A DNA stretch of 64,000 nucleotides, from positions 1 through 64,000 of the forward strand of contig CAYUQO010000013.1 of NCBI GenBank assembly GCA_964446945.1. Direction: 5' to 3'. This document shows, piece by piece, positions 54,464 to 62,992 of the stretch. Positions within the stretch are counted from its first letter, which is position 1, and each line of letters begins with the position of its first letter. The notes beneath the pieces are model-generated. The model was not told the origin of the DNA. It saw nothing but the letters and a program-made list of their open reading frames with translations, and made no database searches. The position numbers and the translations under genes are program-made. This DNA comes from CAIYRG01 sp964446945 (GTDB lineage: Bacteria; Pseudomonadota; Alphaproteobacteria; Micropepsales; Micropepsaceae).

Positions 54464-56052
54464 AGGAACGCGTCGCTCTGTACGACACGACCTTGCGTGA
54501 CGGTGCGCAAACCCAGGGCGTCGACTTTTCGGTCGAGGACAAGCGAAGCATTGCCGAAGCGCTCGACCGGCTCGGCATGGATTATGTCGAAGGCGGCTGG
54601 CCCGGCGCTAACCCGACCGATGACGCGCTTTTCGCCGGACCGCCAAAACTGACGCGGGCGCGGTTTACCGCATTCGGCATGACCAAGCGCGCGGGCCGCA
54701 GCGCGGCGAATGATCCCGGCCTTGCGGCGCTGCTGTCTTCGCGGGCGGACGCGTTGTGTCTGGTCGGCAAGAGCTGGGATTATCAGGTCGATGTTGCGCT
54801 CGGGATTTCGCGCGCCGAGAATCTCGAGAACATCGCGGAGTCCGTCGCGCTCACCGCGTCGACGCGCGAAGTCCTGTTCGATGCGGAGCATTTTTTCGAT
54901 GGCTGGCGCGCCAATCCGGATTACGCACTGTCCGCCTTGAAGGCGGCGCAGGATGCGGGCGCCGGCTGGCTGGTGCTTTGTGACACCAATGGCGGCAGCT
55001 TGCCCGAGGACGTCTACCGCATTGTCTCTGACGTCAGGGGCCGGTTGCCGCAAGCGCGCCTCGGGATTCACGCGCATAACGATACCGAACAGGCGGTTGC
55101 GGTCAGCCTTGCGGCCGTGCGGGCCGGCGCGCGGCACGTCCAGGGCACGCTGAATGGCCTCGGCGAACGCTGCGGCAATGCCAATCTGTGTTCGATCCTC
55201 GCCAATCTGGCGTTGAAGCAGCCGTACGCGTCGCAATTTGAAACTGGTGTCGACGCTGAAGGACTGAAACAATTGACGGCGGTATCGCGGTTGCTCGACG
55301 AAATCCTCAACCGCGCCCCGCATCGTCACGCCGCCTATGTCGGGCCATCAGCCTTTGCGCATAAAGGCGGCCTGCATGTATCCGCCGTGCAGAAAGATCC
55401 GCGTACTTACGAACATGTCCCTCCGGAATCGGTCGGAAATCAGCGTGTGATCCTGGTGTCGGACCAGGCCGGCCGGTCGACCATTTTGGCGCGGCTTGCG
55501 GCGCTCGGGATCGAAGTTCAGGCTTCCGACAAGCGGATCGCCCGCCTGCTCGACGATGTGAAGAGCCGGGAATTTCTCGGCTACGCCTATGACGGAGCGG
55601 AAGCATCATTTGAATTGCTCGCGCGCCGCGCGCTCGGGCAGGTACCGACCTATTTCACCGTCGAAAGCTTTCGCGTCATGGTCGAACGCCGGCACAATGC
55701 GCTCGGCGATCTCGTCACGGTTTCAGAGGCGGTGGTGAAAGTCACTGCAGCCGGCGAGAGTTTCCACAATGTCGGGACCGGCAACGGACCGGTGAATGCA
55801 CTAGACCACGCTTTGCGCAAGGATCTTGGGCGCTACTCCGCCTATCTGCAGGACTTGCGGCTCGTCGACTACAAAGTCCGTATCCTGACGGGCGGCACCG
55901 AGGCCGTGACGCGGGTGATGATCGAAAGCGCCGATGGCAACGGCAACCGCTGGTCCACCGTCGGTGTTTCGGAAAATATCGTCGACGCTTCGTTCGAAGC
56001 CTTATCGGATTCGATCTGCTACAAGCTTTACCGCGACGGCGCGCCGGCCTGA
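54460..56052 (+). CDS. cimA: (R)-citramalate synthase
   Basis: A 530-residue enzyme condensing pyruvate and acetyl-CoA toward isoleucine. YDTTLRDGAQTQGVDFS opens a DRE-TIM barrel; LCDTNGGSLP and GIHAHNDTEQAV hold metal and catalytic residues; the C-terminal half is the LeuA-type dimer domain. Start GTG 54460 with GGGAGG. Its 3' end overlaps the convergent LOG gene by 25 bases. Confidence 0.92.
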   Translation: MKERVALYDTTLRDGAQTQGVDFSVEDKRSIAEALDRLGMDYVEGGWPGANPTDDALFAGPPKLTRARFTAFGMTKRAGRSAANDPGLAALLSSRADALCLVGKSWDYQVDVALGISRAENLENIAESVALTASTREVLFDAEHFFDGWRANPDYALSALKAAQDAGAGWLVLCDTNGGSLPEDVYRIVSDVRGRLPQARLGIHAHNDTEQAVAVSLAAVRAGARHVQGTLNGLGERCGNANLCSILANLALKQPYASQFETGVDAEGLKQLTAVSRLLDEILNRAPHRHAAYVGPSAFAHKGGLHVSAVQKDPRTYEHVPPESVGNQRVILVSDQAGRSTILARLAALGIEVQASDKRIARLLDDVKSREFLGYAYDGAEASFELLARRALGQVPTYFTVESFRVMVERRHNALGDLVTVSEAVVKVTAAGESFHNVGTGNGPVNALDHALRKDLGRYSAYLQDLRLVDYKVRILTGGTEAVTRVMIESADGNGNRWSTVGVSENIVDASFEALSDSICYKLYRDGAPA

Positions 56053-56669
56053 AGCAGATGTCCGCCGTCGGCCGGCGGCCGGGCTTTGGGCGCACCGCGA
56101 TTGGCCTTGAAGATCGCGATGGCGTCCTCGACCGTCGGCGCGAGGTGGTAGAGCTCGCTGACATGTGCGCCGGCAAAGCCTTCCGAAATAAAATGTTCGA
56201 GCAACGTGACCAGCGGCGCGAAATAATTCCTGATGTTCACCAGCACGATCGGTTTTTTGTGCAGCTTCAGCTGTGCCCCGGTGAGCACTTCGGCAAATTC
56301 GTCAAGCGTTCCGAGGCCGCCCGGCAAGACGGCAAAGCCGCCGGCGGCTGCCGTCATCTTTGCTTTTCGCTCATTCATGGTTTCGGTCACAACGATCTGC
56401 GACGCGACCTGAAGCGGCGGTTCGACATGGCGCAGGAAGTTGGGAATCACCCCGAGGATTTGCCCGCCGGAGCGGTTCACCGACAGTGCGACTTCGCCCA
56501 TCAGACCGACACCGCCCCCGCCGAATACGAGGTCGAAACCGGCATCGACCATCTGCCGGCCAAACGCGCGCGCTGCCTCGGTGTAAATGGGATCGGCGCC
56601 ATGCGAGCTGCCGCAAAAGACGCAGATCGTTGGACGCAGCGACAATTTGGATGATGTGACTTTTTTCAT
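56028..56669 (-). CDS. LOG-family phosphoribohydrolase
   Basis: A 213-residue TIGR00730/LOG protein, removing ribose-5-phosphate from nucleoside monophosphates. FCGSSHGADP, FGGGGVGLMG, NERKAKM and PGGLGTLDEF are diagnostic. ATG at 56669 is preferred over TTG 56675. Convergent overlap with cimA. Confidence 0.9.
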   Translation of the reverse strand: MKKVTSSKLSLRPTICVFCGSSHGADPIYTEAARAFGRQMVDAGFDLVFGGGGVGLMGEVALSVNRSGGQILGVIPNFLRHVEPPLQVASQIVVTETMNERKAKMTAAAGGFAVLPGGLGTLDEFAEVLTGAQLKLHKKPIVLVNIRNYFAPLVTLLEHFISEGFAGAHVSELYHLAPTVEDAIAIFKANRGAPKARPPADGGHLLQAGAPSR

Positions 56670-56724
56670 ATGCAACCTTAGACGCCCGAATCACGCCAAA
56701 TTATGGCGGGAATTGGTTTCCGAA

Positions 56725-56754
56725 TTGACACGATGGGGCCGCTAGCCCTCTAAA
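56725..56754 (+). promoter_or_regulatory. Sigma70-like promoter of the Atm1-like gene
   Basis: A perfect -35 TTGACA (56725-56730) and a TCTAAA -10 (56749-56754) are 18 bases apart. They lie about 75 bases before the ABC transporter start at 56831. Confidence 0.45.
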
Positions 56755-56830
56755 CCTTGAGAGAAAAACCGGTAACGGGCCTGTGGTTCCGAAATTGGAA
56801 CAGGCGGCCGGAAAGAATTGGGACGGAACG

Positions 56831-58744
56831 ATGTCTTCCTATGGTTATGGCGGCAAATCGTTGAAAGACGGCGCCTACAGCAATGCTCCGCCGAGCTTTC
56901 AGCCATTGCTTAAGCTGATGCCATATCTGTGGCCCCCGGGAAGGCCGGATCTGAAATGGCGTGTCGCGGTGTCGACGGTATTTTTGGTTCTGTCGCCGGT
57001 CGTCACGGTGATTTCGCCGTATTTTTTCGGACTGGCGGTGGACGGCTTGCGCGGGCGGCCGGAAGATATCGCTATAGCGGCCCCGCTGGCGCTGATTGCC
57101 GCCTACGGTATCGCCCGCATCCTGATGCAGGCGCTGGCGCAGTTGCGCGACGGCGTCTTCGCCAAGGTTTGCTACCACGCATTGCGCGTCCTGGCGGTGG
57201 AGACGTTCCACCATCTCCATGCGATGTCGCTGCGCTTTCATCTCGAGCGGCGGACGGGCGGGCTGTCGCGCGTCATCGATCGCGGCACCAAGGGCATCGA
57301 CCGCCTGCTGACCCTCGCGATTTTCAACATCTTCCCGACGATCCTCCAGCTCATATTCATCTGCGCACTGATGTTGTGGCGGCTCAATGTGTGGTTTGTA
57401 GTCGCCACCGCCGTGATGATCGCGGCCTATATGCAGTTCACCTTCACGGTGACGCGCTGGCGCATGCATATCCGCCGCGCGATGAATGATTCCGATAATG
57501 AAGCAAATACCAAGGCCGTCGACAGCCTGCTGAATTATGAGACGGTGAAATATTTCAATGCCGAGGCGCATGAAGAGGTGCGGTTCGACGCATCGATGGA
57601 GAAATATTCGCAGGCCTCCATCATCGCCCAGACGTCGCTTTCAATCTTAAACACCGGACAGGGCGTGATCGCCTCGCTGGGGCTGATCGCCGTGATGGCG
57701 CTTGCCGCCATCGGCGTGAAAAACGGGAGTCTCACCGTCGGCGATCTCGTGATGGCGAACGGGCTGCTGATTCAGTTGTTCATTCCGCTGAACCTGCTGG
57801 GCACCGTGTACCGGGATATTTCCCAGGGCCTGATCGACATGGAAAACATGTTTGCGCTGCTGGACCGGCCCGAGGAAGTGCAGGACCGTCCCGGCGCGGC
57901 GCCGTTGCAGGTGACAAACGGCGAAATCTGCTTCGACAACGTCGTCTTTGCCTATGATCCGGACCGCACGATTCTGAAGGGCATCAGCTTCAAGGTGCCG
58001 GCCGGCAAGACGGTTGCGGTTGTCGGGCCGACAGGCGCCGGCAAATCAACCATTTCGCGCATTCTGTACCGCTTTTACGACATTGCCTCCGGCAGCGTGA
58101 CGATCGATGGCCAGGACATTCGTGCTGTTACGCAGAACTCTCTGCGCGCGGCGATCGGCATAGTCCCCCAGGACACTGTGCTGTTCAACGACACGATCCG
58201 CTACAATATCGCCTATGGGCGCATTGGTGCGCGGGAGGACGAGATTCTCGAATCCGCGCGTCTGGCGCAGATCGACCGGATCATCCGCGAGCTTCCAGCC
58301 GGCTATGACAGCATGGTCGGCGAGCGCGGGTTGAAACTGTCCGGCGGCGAAAAGCAGCGTGTCGCGATTGCCCGTACGCTGCTCAAAAATCCGCCGATCC
58401 TGCTGCTCGATGAGGCGACATCCGCGCTCGATACGCATACCGAACGCGAAATCCAGTCGGCTTTGAAACTGGTCTCGGCCAATCGGACCGCCTTGGTGAT
58501 TGCCCACCGGCTGTCGACCATTGTCGATGCGGATGAAATCCTGGTGCTGGACAAGGGCCGGATCGTGGAACGCGGCCAGCATGCCGAGTTGGTGGCGCGC
58601 GGAGGCGCTTATGCGGCCATGTGGAACCGGCAGAAAGAAGCCGCCGAAGTCCGCGAGCGGCTGCAGGAGGTTGAAGGAGATCCCGAGAATCTGCGCGGCG
58701 TGCGGCCGGAGCCGGTTCCCCGATTTGCCGGCGCAGCCGAATAG
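56831..58744 (+). CDS. Atm1-type ABC exporter
   Basis: A 637-residue half-transporter with an N-terminal six-helix domain and a C-terminal ATPase. LLNYETVKYFNAEAHE is typical of Atm1/HMT1. The ATPase has GPTGAGKST, LSGGEKQRVAIA, LLLDEATSALD and IAHRLST. Family members export glutathione-linked sulfur or metal complexes from the cytosol. ATG at 56831 follows GGACGGAACG. Confidence 0.9.
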   Translation: MSSYGYGGKSLKDGAYSNAPPSFQPLLKLMPYLWPPGRPDLKWRVAVSTVFLVLSPVVTVISPYFFGLAVDGLRGRPEDIAIAAPLALIAAYGIARILMQALAQLRDGVFAKVCYHALRVLAVETFHHLHAMSLRFHLERRTGGLSRVIDRGTKGIDRLLTLAIFNIFPTILQLIFICALMLWRLNVWFVVATAVMIAAYMQFTFTVTRWRMHIRRAMNDSDNEANTKAVDSLLNYETVKYFNAEAHEEVRFDASMEKYSQASIIAQTSLSILNTGQGVIASLGLIAVMALAAIGVKNGSLTVGDLVMANGLLIQLFIPLNLLGTVYRDISQGLIDMENMFALLDRPEEVQDRPGAAPLQVTNGEICFDNVVFAYDPDRTILKGISFKVPAGKTVAVVGPTGAGKSTISRILYRFYDIASGSVTIDGQDIRAVTQNSLRAAIGIVPQDTVLFNDTIRYNIAYGRIGAREDEILESARLAQIDRIIRELPAGYDSMVGERGLKLSGGEKQRVAIARTLLKNPPILLLDEATSALDTHTEREIQSALKLVSANRTALVIAHRLSTIVDADEILVLDKGRIVERGQHAELVARGGAYAAMWNRQKEAAEVRERLQEVEGDPENLRGVRPEPVPRFAGAAE

Positions 58745-58747
58745 GGC

Positions 58748-59275
58748 TTAGGCGAGTTCGATTCGATCGACCTCGACGCCCTTCATTCCCTGTCGGGTTG
58801 AGAATCTCACCTTTTGCTCGGGCAGCAGGCTGGACAGACCCGAGCGGCGCAGAGCACTGGCGTGAACATAAACATCGGCGCCGCCGGATTCCGGCACGAC
58901 AAAACCGAACCCTTTTTGTTCGTTGAAAAATTTGACATGGCCGTCGCCCATGGCGCCGCCCGGCTCACGGGGTCCGCGGTCGCGTGGTGGACGAGGCGCA
59001 CCCCGCGCGCCCATTGATTCGGCCGGAGCATCAACCCTGTGTACGTGGGTCACCTGCATGCCCCGCTGCCCCTGCGCAACGTCACAAAATACCGTCGCAC
59101 CTTGCGGCAAATCGGGCTGAGCAAGGCTGGAAAGGGCCGACGCGTGACAGAACGCGTCCGAGCCGTCTTCCAGTGTTACAAAGCCAAAACCTTTCGCCGA
59201 ATTAAACCATTTCACGGTCGCGCGCTGCGGTCCGGACCCGGACCGGGAAGCCGATTGATCAAAATTTGCCATCAT
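58748..59275 (-). CDS. Two-domain cold-shock protein
   Basis: A 175-residue protein with two cold-shock OB domains. Domain one has VKWFNSAKGFGFVTLEDG; domain two has VKFFNEQKGFGFVVPESG; a Arg/Pro/Gly linker joins them. Both keep the RNP aromatic residues. It binds single-stranded nucleic acid. Two adjacent ATGs (59275, 59272) may start it; the frame stays open far upstream without protein-like sequence. Confidence 0.88.
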   Translation of the reverse strand: MMANFDQSASRSGSGPQRATVKWFNSAKGFGFVTLEDGSDAFCHASALSSLAQPDLPQGATVFCDVAQGQRGMQVTHVHRVDAPAESMGARGAPRPPRDRGPREPGGAMGDGHVKFFNEQKGFGFVVPESGGADVYVHASALRRSGLSSLLPEQKVRFSTRQGMKGVEVDRIELA

Positions 59276-59530
59276 TTGCCGATGCGATTCCCGCCCTGCC
59301 CCTAAATCTCCCGGTGCGGCATTTTGCTCCCGATTTGCCCCATGCGGCAAGATGGTGCTTGATTTTTTGGCACAGGCTGTGATTGGCGCCCGATTCCAGC
59401 GCCAAGCACGCGCCTCTTTTTTCCGCTTGGAGGGGGTGCTATAAATTGCTTTGTAGCGAAATCGTGATTGGCGGCAGAATTGTTCTGCCGCCGAACGATC
59501 TGGTGGAAGCCGCACGACGAGGAGACGCAC

Positions 59531-59953
59531 ATGAAATTCAAAGCACTTGGTCTGATGGGCGCCGCGATCGCGATGTATTCGATCCCGGCCTTCGCGCATC
59601 ATTCCTTCGCGATGTTCGACGCGGAAAAGAAGGTCACCCTGGAAGGCACCGTCAAGGAATTCCAGTGGACCAACCCGCATAGCTGGATTCTGATGATGGT
59701 TCCGAATGCTCAGGGAACGCCGGAGCAATGGGCTATCGAAATGGGCGCGCCGGGCGGCTTGGCCCGTCAGGGCTGGGTCCCGAAGACCCTGACCCCCGGC
59801 ATGAAGGTCACGGCCGTAATTCATCCGCTGAAGGACGGCACGCATGGCGGCCAGTTCATGGCGGTCACGCTCCCGAACGGCCAGACGAAGGGTAATCCGA
59901 ACGGCGCCGCCAACGCCAATGCCGGCGCTGGTCCCGCACCGGGCGGCCAGTAA
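59531..59953 (+). CDS. Secreted DUF6152-family protein, copy 2
   Basis: A 140-residue exported protein. Signal ends near PAFA, then HHSFAMFDAEKKVTLEGTV, TNPHSWI and HPLKDGTHGGQF. It ends in an Asn/Ala/Gly-rich tail. It matches copy 1 (14113-14511) through the core. Ribosome site AGGAG before ATG. Confidence 0.85.
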   Translation: MKFKALGLMGAAIAMYSIPAFAHHSFAMFDAEKKVTLEGTVKEFQWTNPHSWILMMVPNAQGTPEQWAIEMGAPGGLARQGWVPKTLTPGMKVTAVIHPLKDGTHGGQFMAVTLPNGQTKGNPNGAANANAGAGPAPGGQ

Positions 59954-59971
59954 TCTGACGCAAGAAGCGCG

Positions 59972-60022
59972 GTGCTCACTGGCGAAACAGCCGGTGAGCA
60001 CTGTTTGCCGAGAATTCGGCAA
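59972..60022 (+). terminator. Tandem hairpins after the DUF6152 gene
   Basis: Stem one pairs GTGCTCAC with GTGAGCAC and an inner GGC with GCC around GAAACA. Stem two pairs TTGCCGA with TCGGCAA. A short TTTT follows within a few bases. They begin 18 bases after the stop codon. Confidence 0.55.
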
Positions 60023-60223
60023 CAGACTTTTGGCGTTGCCAAATCCCGAGTAGCGTAGTTCAGGCGCGAAATCGGGCGGAGTTTCAATGAGTTCTGTCGT
60101 GTGGGCCGGGGAGGCGAAGCAAGCTTCGCCTCTCCGCACGCCTGTTTACAGACTGGCGATTCTGGCATGCGCCTTGGTCTGCCCACTGCTTCGCGCCGCG
60201 TGCCGGCGGGCTGACGAATCGGC

Positions 60224-61375
60224 ATGAACGCGCTCGACGGAATCAGCGTTCTCGAATTCGCAAATTACGTCGCTGGGCCATATGCGGGCATGATGCTCGC
60301 CGACTTGGGCGCCGAGGTGATCAAGATTGAATCGCCGGGCGGCGGTGATCCGTTCCGCGGATGGGGCGCGGCGGATTACAGCGCCACTTTCGGTTCGGTG
60401 AACCGCAACAAGAAGAGCATCATTCTCGATCTGAAATCACAGGACGGGCGCGCTGCGGCTCTGGCGCTGGCCTCCAGAGCCGACGTGGTGATCGAGAATT
60501 ACCGCGCCGGGACAATGGCGCGCCTTGGTCTCGATTACGATTCGCTGAAGCAGGTAAATCCGCGGCTCGTCTATCTGTCGATCACCGGCTTCGGGTCCAC
60601 CGGTCCCTATGCGGACCGGGCAGGCTATGACACGGTGGGCCAGGCGATGAGCGGATTGCTCAGTGTGCTTACCAATCTGTCGCATCCGGAGCCGATGGGG
60701 ATTTCGCTGTCGGATCATCTGACCGGCATGATGGCCGCCTATGGCGTTCTGGGCGCGCTGATGGCGCGGGAGCGGACCGGGCGCGGACAGCGCGTCGAAA
60801 CATCTCTGCTTGCGGCCACGATCGCGTTTCTTGGCGAAAATGCATCGCGGTATTTCGAAACCGGCAAACGGCCGACGCGCGAAACGCGGGCGCGCTCCGC
60901 TCAGGTCTATGCGTTTACGGACATCGACGGACGGGGCTTTGTCGTGCACCTCTCGTCGCCTCCGAAATTCTGGCAGGGGCTGACAGTCGCGGCCGGACAT
61001 CCGGAGTGGCAGGAGGATGCGAAATTCCGGACGAAAAAGGATCGGCAGGAGAATTATCATCTGCTGCACGAAGCACTGGCCGGCGTCTTCCGGCAAGGCA
61101 AACGGGAATACTGGCTCGGCCTGCTGCGCGAGAATGATGTTCCGAGCGCGCCGATTTACACATTGGATGAAGTGTTTGCCGATCCGCAGGTGCAGCATCT
61201 CGGGCTGAAGCGCGAGCTGCCGCATCCGAAAATCGGACATGTGTCGCTGGTCGGCGGTGGCGTAAGTCTCAGCGACACGCCCGCCGAAATCCGCAGCGTA
61301 GCTCCCGCCTATGGGGAGCATACGGACGAAATTCTCGCGTGGATCGCCGGATTTTCGCGCAGGGCGAAGCCGTGA
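60224..61375 (+). CDS. CaiB/BaiF-type CoA transferase
   Basis: A 383-residue class III CoA transferase. EFANYVAGPYAGMMLADLGAEVIKIE (in part), NRNKKSIILDLK and SLSDHLTGMMAAYG are typical; the Asp of the last is the expected catalytic residue. It would activate a carboxylate to its CoA ester. The next gene overlaps it (GTGA). Confidence 0.88.
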   Translation: MNALDGISVLEFANYVAGPYAGMMLADLGAEVIKIESPGGGDPFRGWGAADYSATFGSVNRNKKSIILDLKSQDGRAAALALASRADVVIENYRAGTMARLGLDYDSLKQVNPRLVYLSITGFGSTGPYADRAGYDTVGQAMSGLLSVLTNLSHPEPMGISLSDHLTGMMAAYGVLGALMARERTGRGQRVETSLLAATIAFLGENASRYFETGKRPTRETRARSAQVYAFTDIDGRGFVVHLSSPPKFWQGLTVAAGHPEWQEDAKFRTKKDRQENYHLLHEALAGVFRQGKREYWLGLLRENDVPSAPIYTLDEVFADPQVQHLGLKRELPHPKIGHVSLVGGGVSLSDTPAEIRSVAPAYGEHTDEILAWIAGFSRRAKP

Positions 61376-62553
61376 TCGCGCCGGATCCAGCACTGCGCAA
61401 CCGCTGCGCCATTGTGGGCGCGGGCAACAGCCGCCTCGGCCAGGTGCCGGGGAGCTCCAGCCTCGATCTTCTGGCCGAGGCGATCAGCAATGCGCTCGAC
61501 GATGCAGGGCTTCGACTGTCGGACATCGATGGCCTGATCACGCGCGGGCCCGATGATGCTTACTGCCATCACCAGCAGATCGGCGAAAGACTTGGGTTAA
61601 ATGCGCGGTTTTCCACCTCGCTCGACAATGGCGGCGCCAGCCAGATTTTGGCGGTTGCGCTCGCGGTCATGGCAATCAATGCCGGTCTCGCCAGTACGGT
61701 CGTGTGCGGTTATGGCCGGAATGCGTGGTCGCGCACGCATGCGACGGCCGCGGCACGCGTGAAGAACCAGACCCGCCCCGACGATCAGCACAATCAGGAA
61801 TTCGGCCCGGAATATGGCTATTTCGGTGCGGTCGCGGCGCATGCGTTCGGCGCACAGCGGCACATGCATGAATTCGGTACGACCCGGGACGACTTTGCCG
61901 AAATAGCGATGGCGTTTCGCGATCACGCGATGCGCAATCCCGCCGCCCAGATACGAAAACCGCTGTCGCGCGAGGATTATTACAATGCGCGTGAAATCGT
62001 TTCACCCTTCGGATTGTTCGACTGTTCATTGCGCAGCGACGGCGCCGGCGCGGTGATCGTGACATCGGCCGAACGCGCGCGTGACCTGAAATCGCGTCCT
62101 GTGCTGATCCGCGGCTTCGGCAGCCACAACAATCTGACCGGCTGGTTTTCCGGCGATAACATGATCCGGACCGCGGCGATACAAAGCGGCGAAGCTGCCT
62201 ATCGCATGGCCGGAATTGCACCGGCGGAAGTTGACACCGTGCAGCTTTACGACTGCTTCACCTATATGGTCCTTGTGCAGCTCGAGGATTACGGATTTTG
62301 CCGCAAGGGAGAGGGTGGGGCATTCGTGCGCAGCGGTGCGCTCAGGCTTGGCGGCCGGTTGCCGGCCAACACGTCAGGGGGACAGCTTTCCGAAGCGCAT
62401 GTCGAAGGCATGCTGCAGATTGTCGAAGGCGTGTGCCAATTACGCGGTGAATATCCAAAGGAGCGGCAGGTTGCGGACGCCGAAATTGCACTAATCTCCG
62501 GCCATGGTGGAAATCAGGTGTGCCATTCCACGCTGATCCTGCAGCGGGCGTAG
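61372..62553 (+). CDS. Thiolase-like protein (SCP2/Ltp2 type)
   Basis: A 393-residue thiolase-superfamily protein. The usual nucleophile Cys site reads NGGASQ here, so thiolysis is unlikely. YDCFTYMVLVQLEDYGF and SGGQLSEAHVEGM match the Ltp2-like group, which acts as retro-aldolase with a DUF35 partner. The next gene is exactly a DUF35 protein. Start GTG 61372. Confidence 0.82.
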   Translation: MIAPDPALRNRCAIVGAGNSRLGQVPGSSSLDLLAEAISNALDDAGLRLSDIDGLITRGPDDAYCHHQQIGERLGLNARFSTSLDNGGASQILAVALAVMAINAGLASTVVCGYGRNAWSRTHATAAARVKNQTRPDDQHNQEFGPEYGYFGAVAAHAFGAQRHMHEFGTTRDDFAEIAMAFRDHAMRNPAAQIRKPLSREDYYNAREIVSPFGLFDCSLRSDGAGAVIVTSAERARDLKSRPVLIRGFGSHNNLTGWFSGDNMIRTAAIQSGEAAYRMAGIAPAEVDTVQLYDCFTYMVLVQLEDYGFCRKGEGGAFVRSGALRLGGRLPANTSGGQLSEAHVEGMLQIVEGVCQLRGEYPKERQVADAEIALISGHGGNQVCHSTLILQRA

Positions 62554-62557
62554 TTAC

Positions 62558-62992
62558 GTGACGGATTCGCTACCCGAAAAACCTCTGCCGCGTGCTTCTG
62601 CGGAATCTCTTCCCTATTGGGAGGGCGCGAAGCAGCACAAATTGCTAATTCAGCATTGCCGTGCCTGCGGTCGGTTCTGGTTTCCACCATCGGCGCGTTG
62701 TCACCATTGTCTCAGCACGGATTTTGCGTGGGAGGAGGTGACGGGGGAGGGCCGGATCTACAGTTTTGTCACCTATCACCGGCTGTATCATCCCGGTTTT
62801 GAGCGCGATCTTCCCTATATCGTCGCGATTGTAGAATTACGTGAAGGTCCGCGCCTGCTGACCAACATCGTCGGTACGCGCTGGCAGGATGTGCGCTGCG
62901 ATCTTCCGGTCAGAGTCGTGTTCGATGACGACCCCCGCGGCGCGACGATTCCAAAATTCGCAATTGCGGAACAGCAAAGCAGCCCGGCATGA
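62558..62992 (+). CDS. DUF35 / OB-fold zinc-ribbon protein
   Basis: A 144-residue protein with an N-terminal rubredoxin-like zinc ribbon (CRACGRFWFPP...CHHC) and an OB-fold (EGRIYSFVTYHR, VAIVELREGPRL). Such proteins pair with thiolase-like enzymes. GTG 62558; its stop overlaps the ABC permease (ATGA). Confidence 0.88.
   Translation: MTDSLPEKPLPRASAESLPYWEGAKQHKLLIQHCRACGRFWFPPSARCHHCLSTDFAWEEVTGEGRIYSFVTYHRLYHPGFERDLPYIVAIVELREGPRLLTNIVGTRWQDVRCDLPVRVVFDDDPRGATIPKFAIAEQQSSPA

Noticed and set aside
58748..60139. A 463-codon open frame on the - strand
   Set aside because: Only the last 175 codons, the two cold-shock domains, are protein-like. The rest is antisense to the DUF6152 gene and to intergenic DNA.
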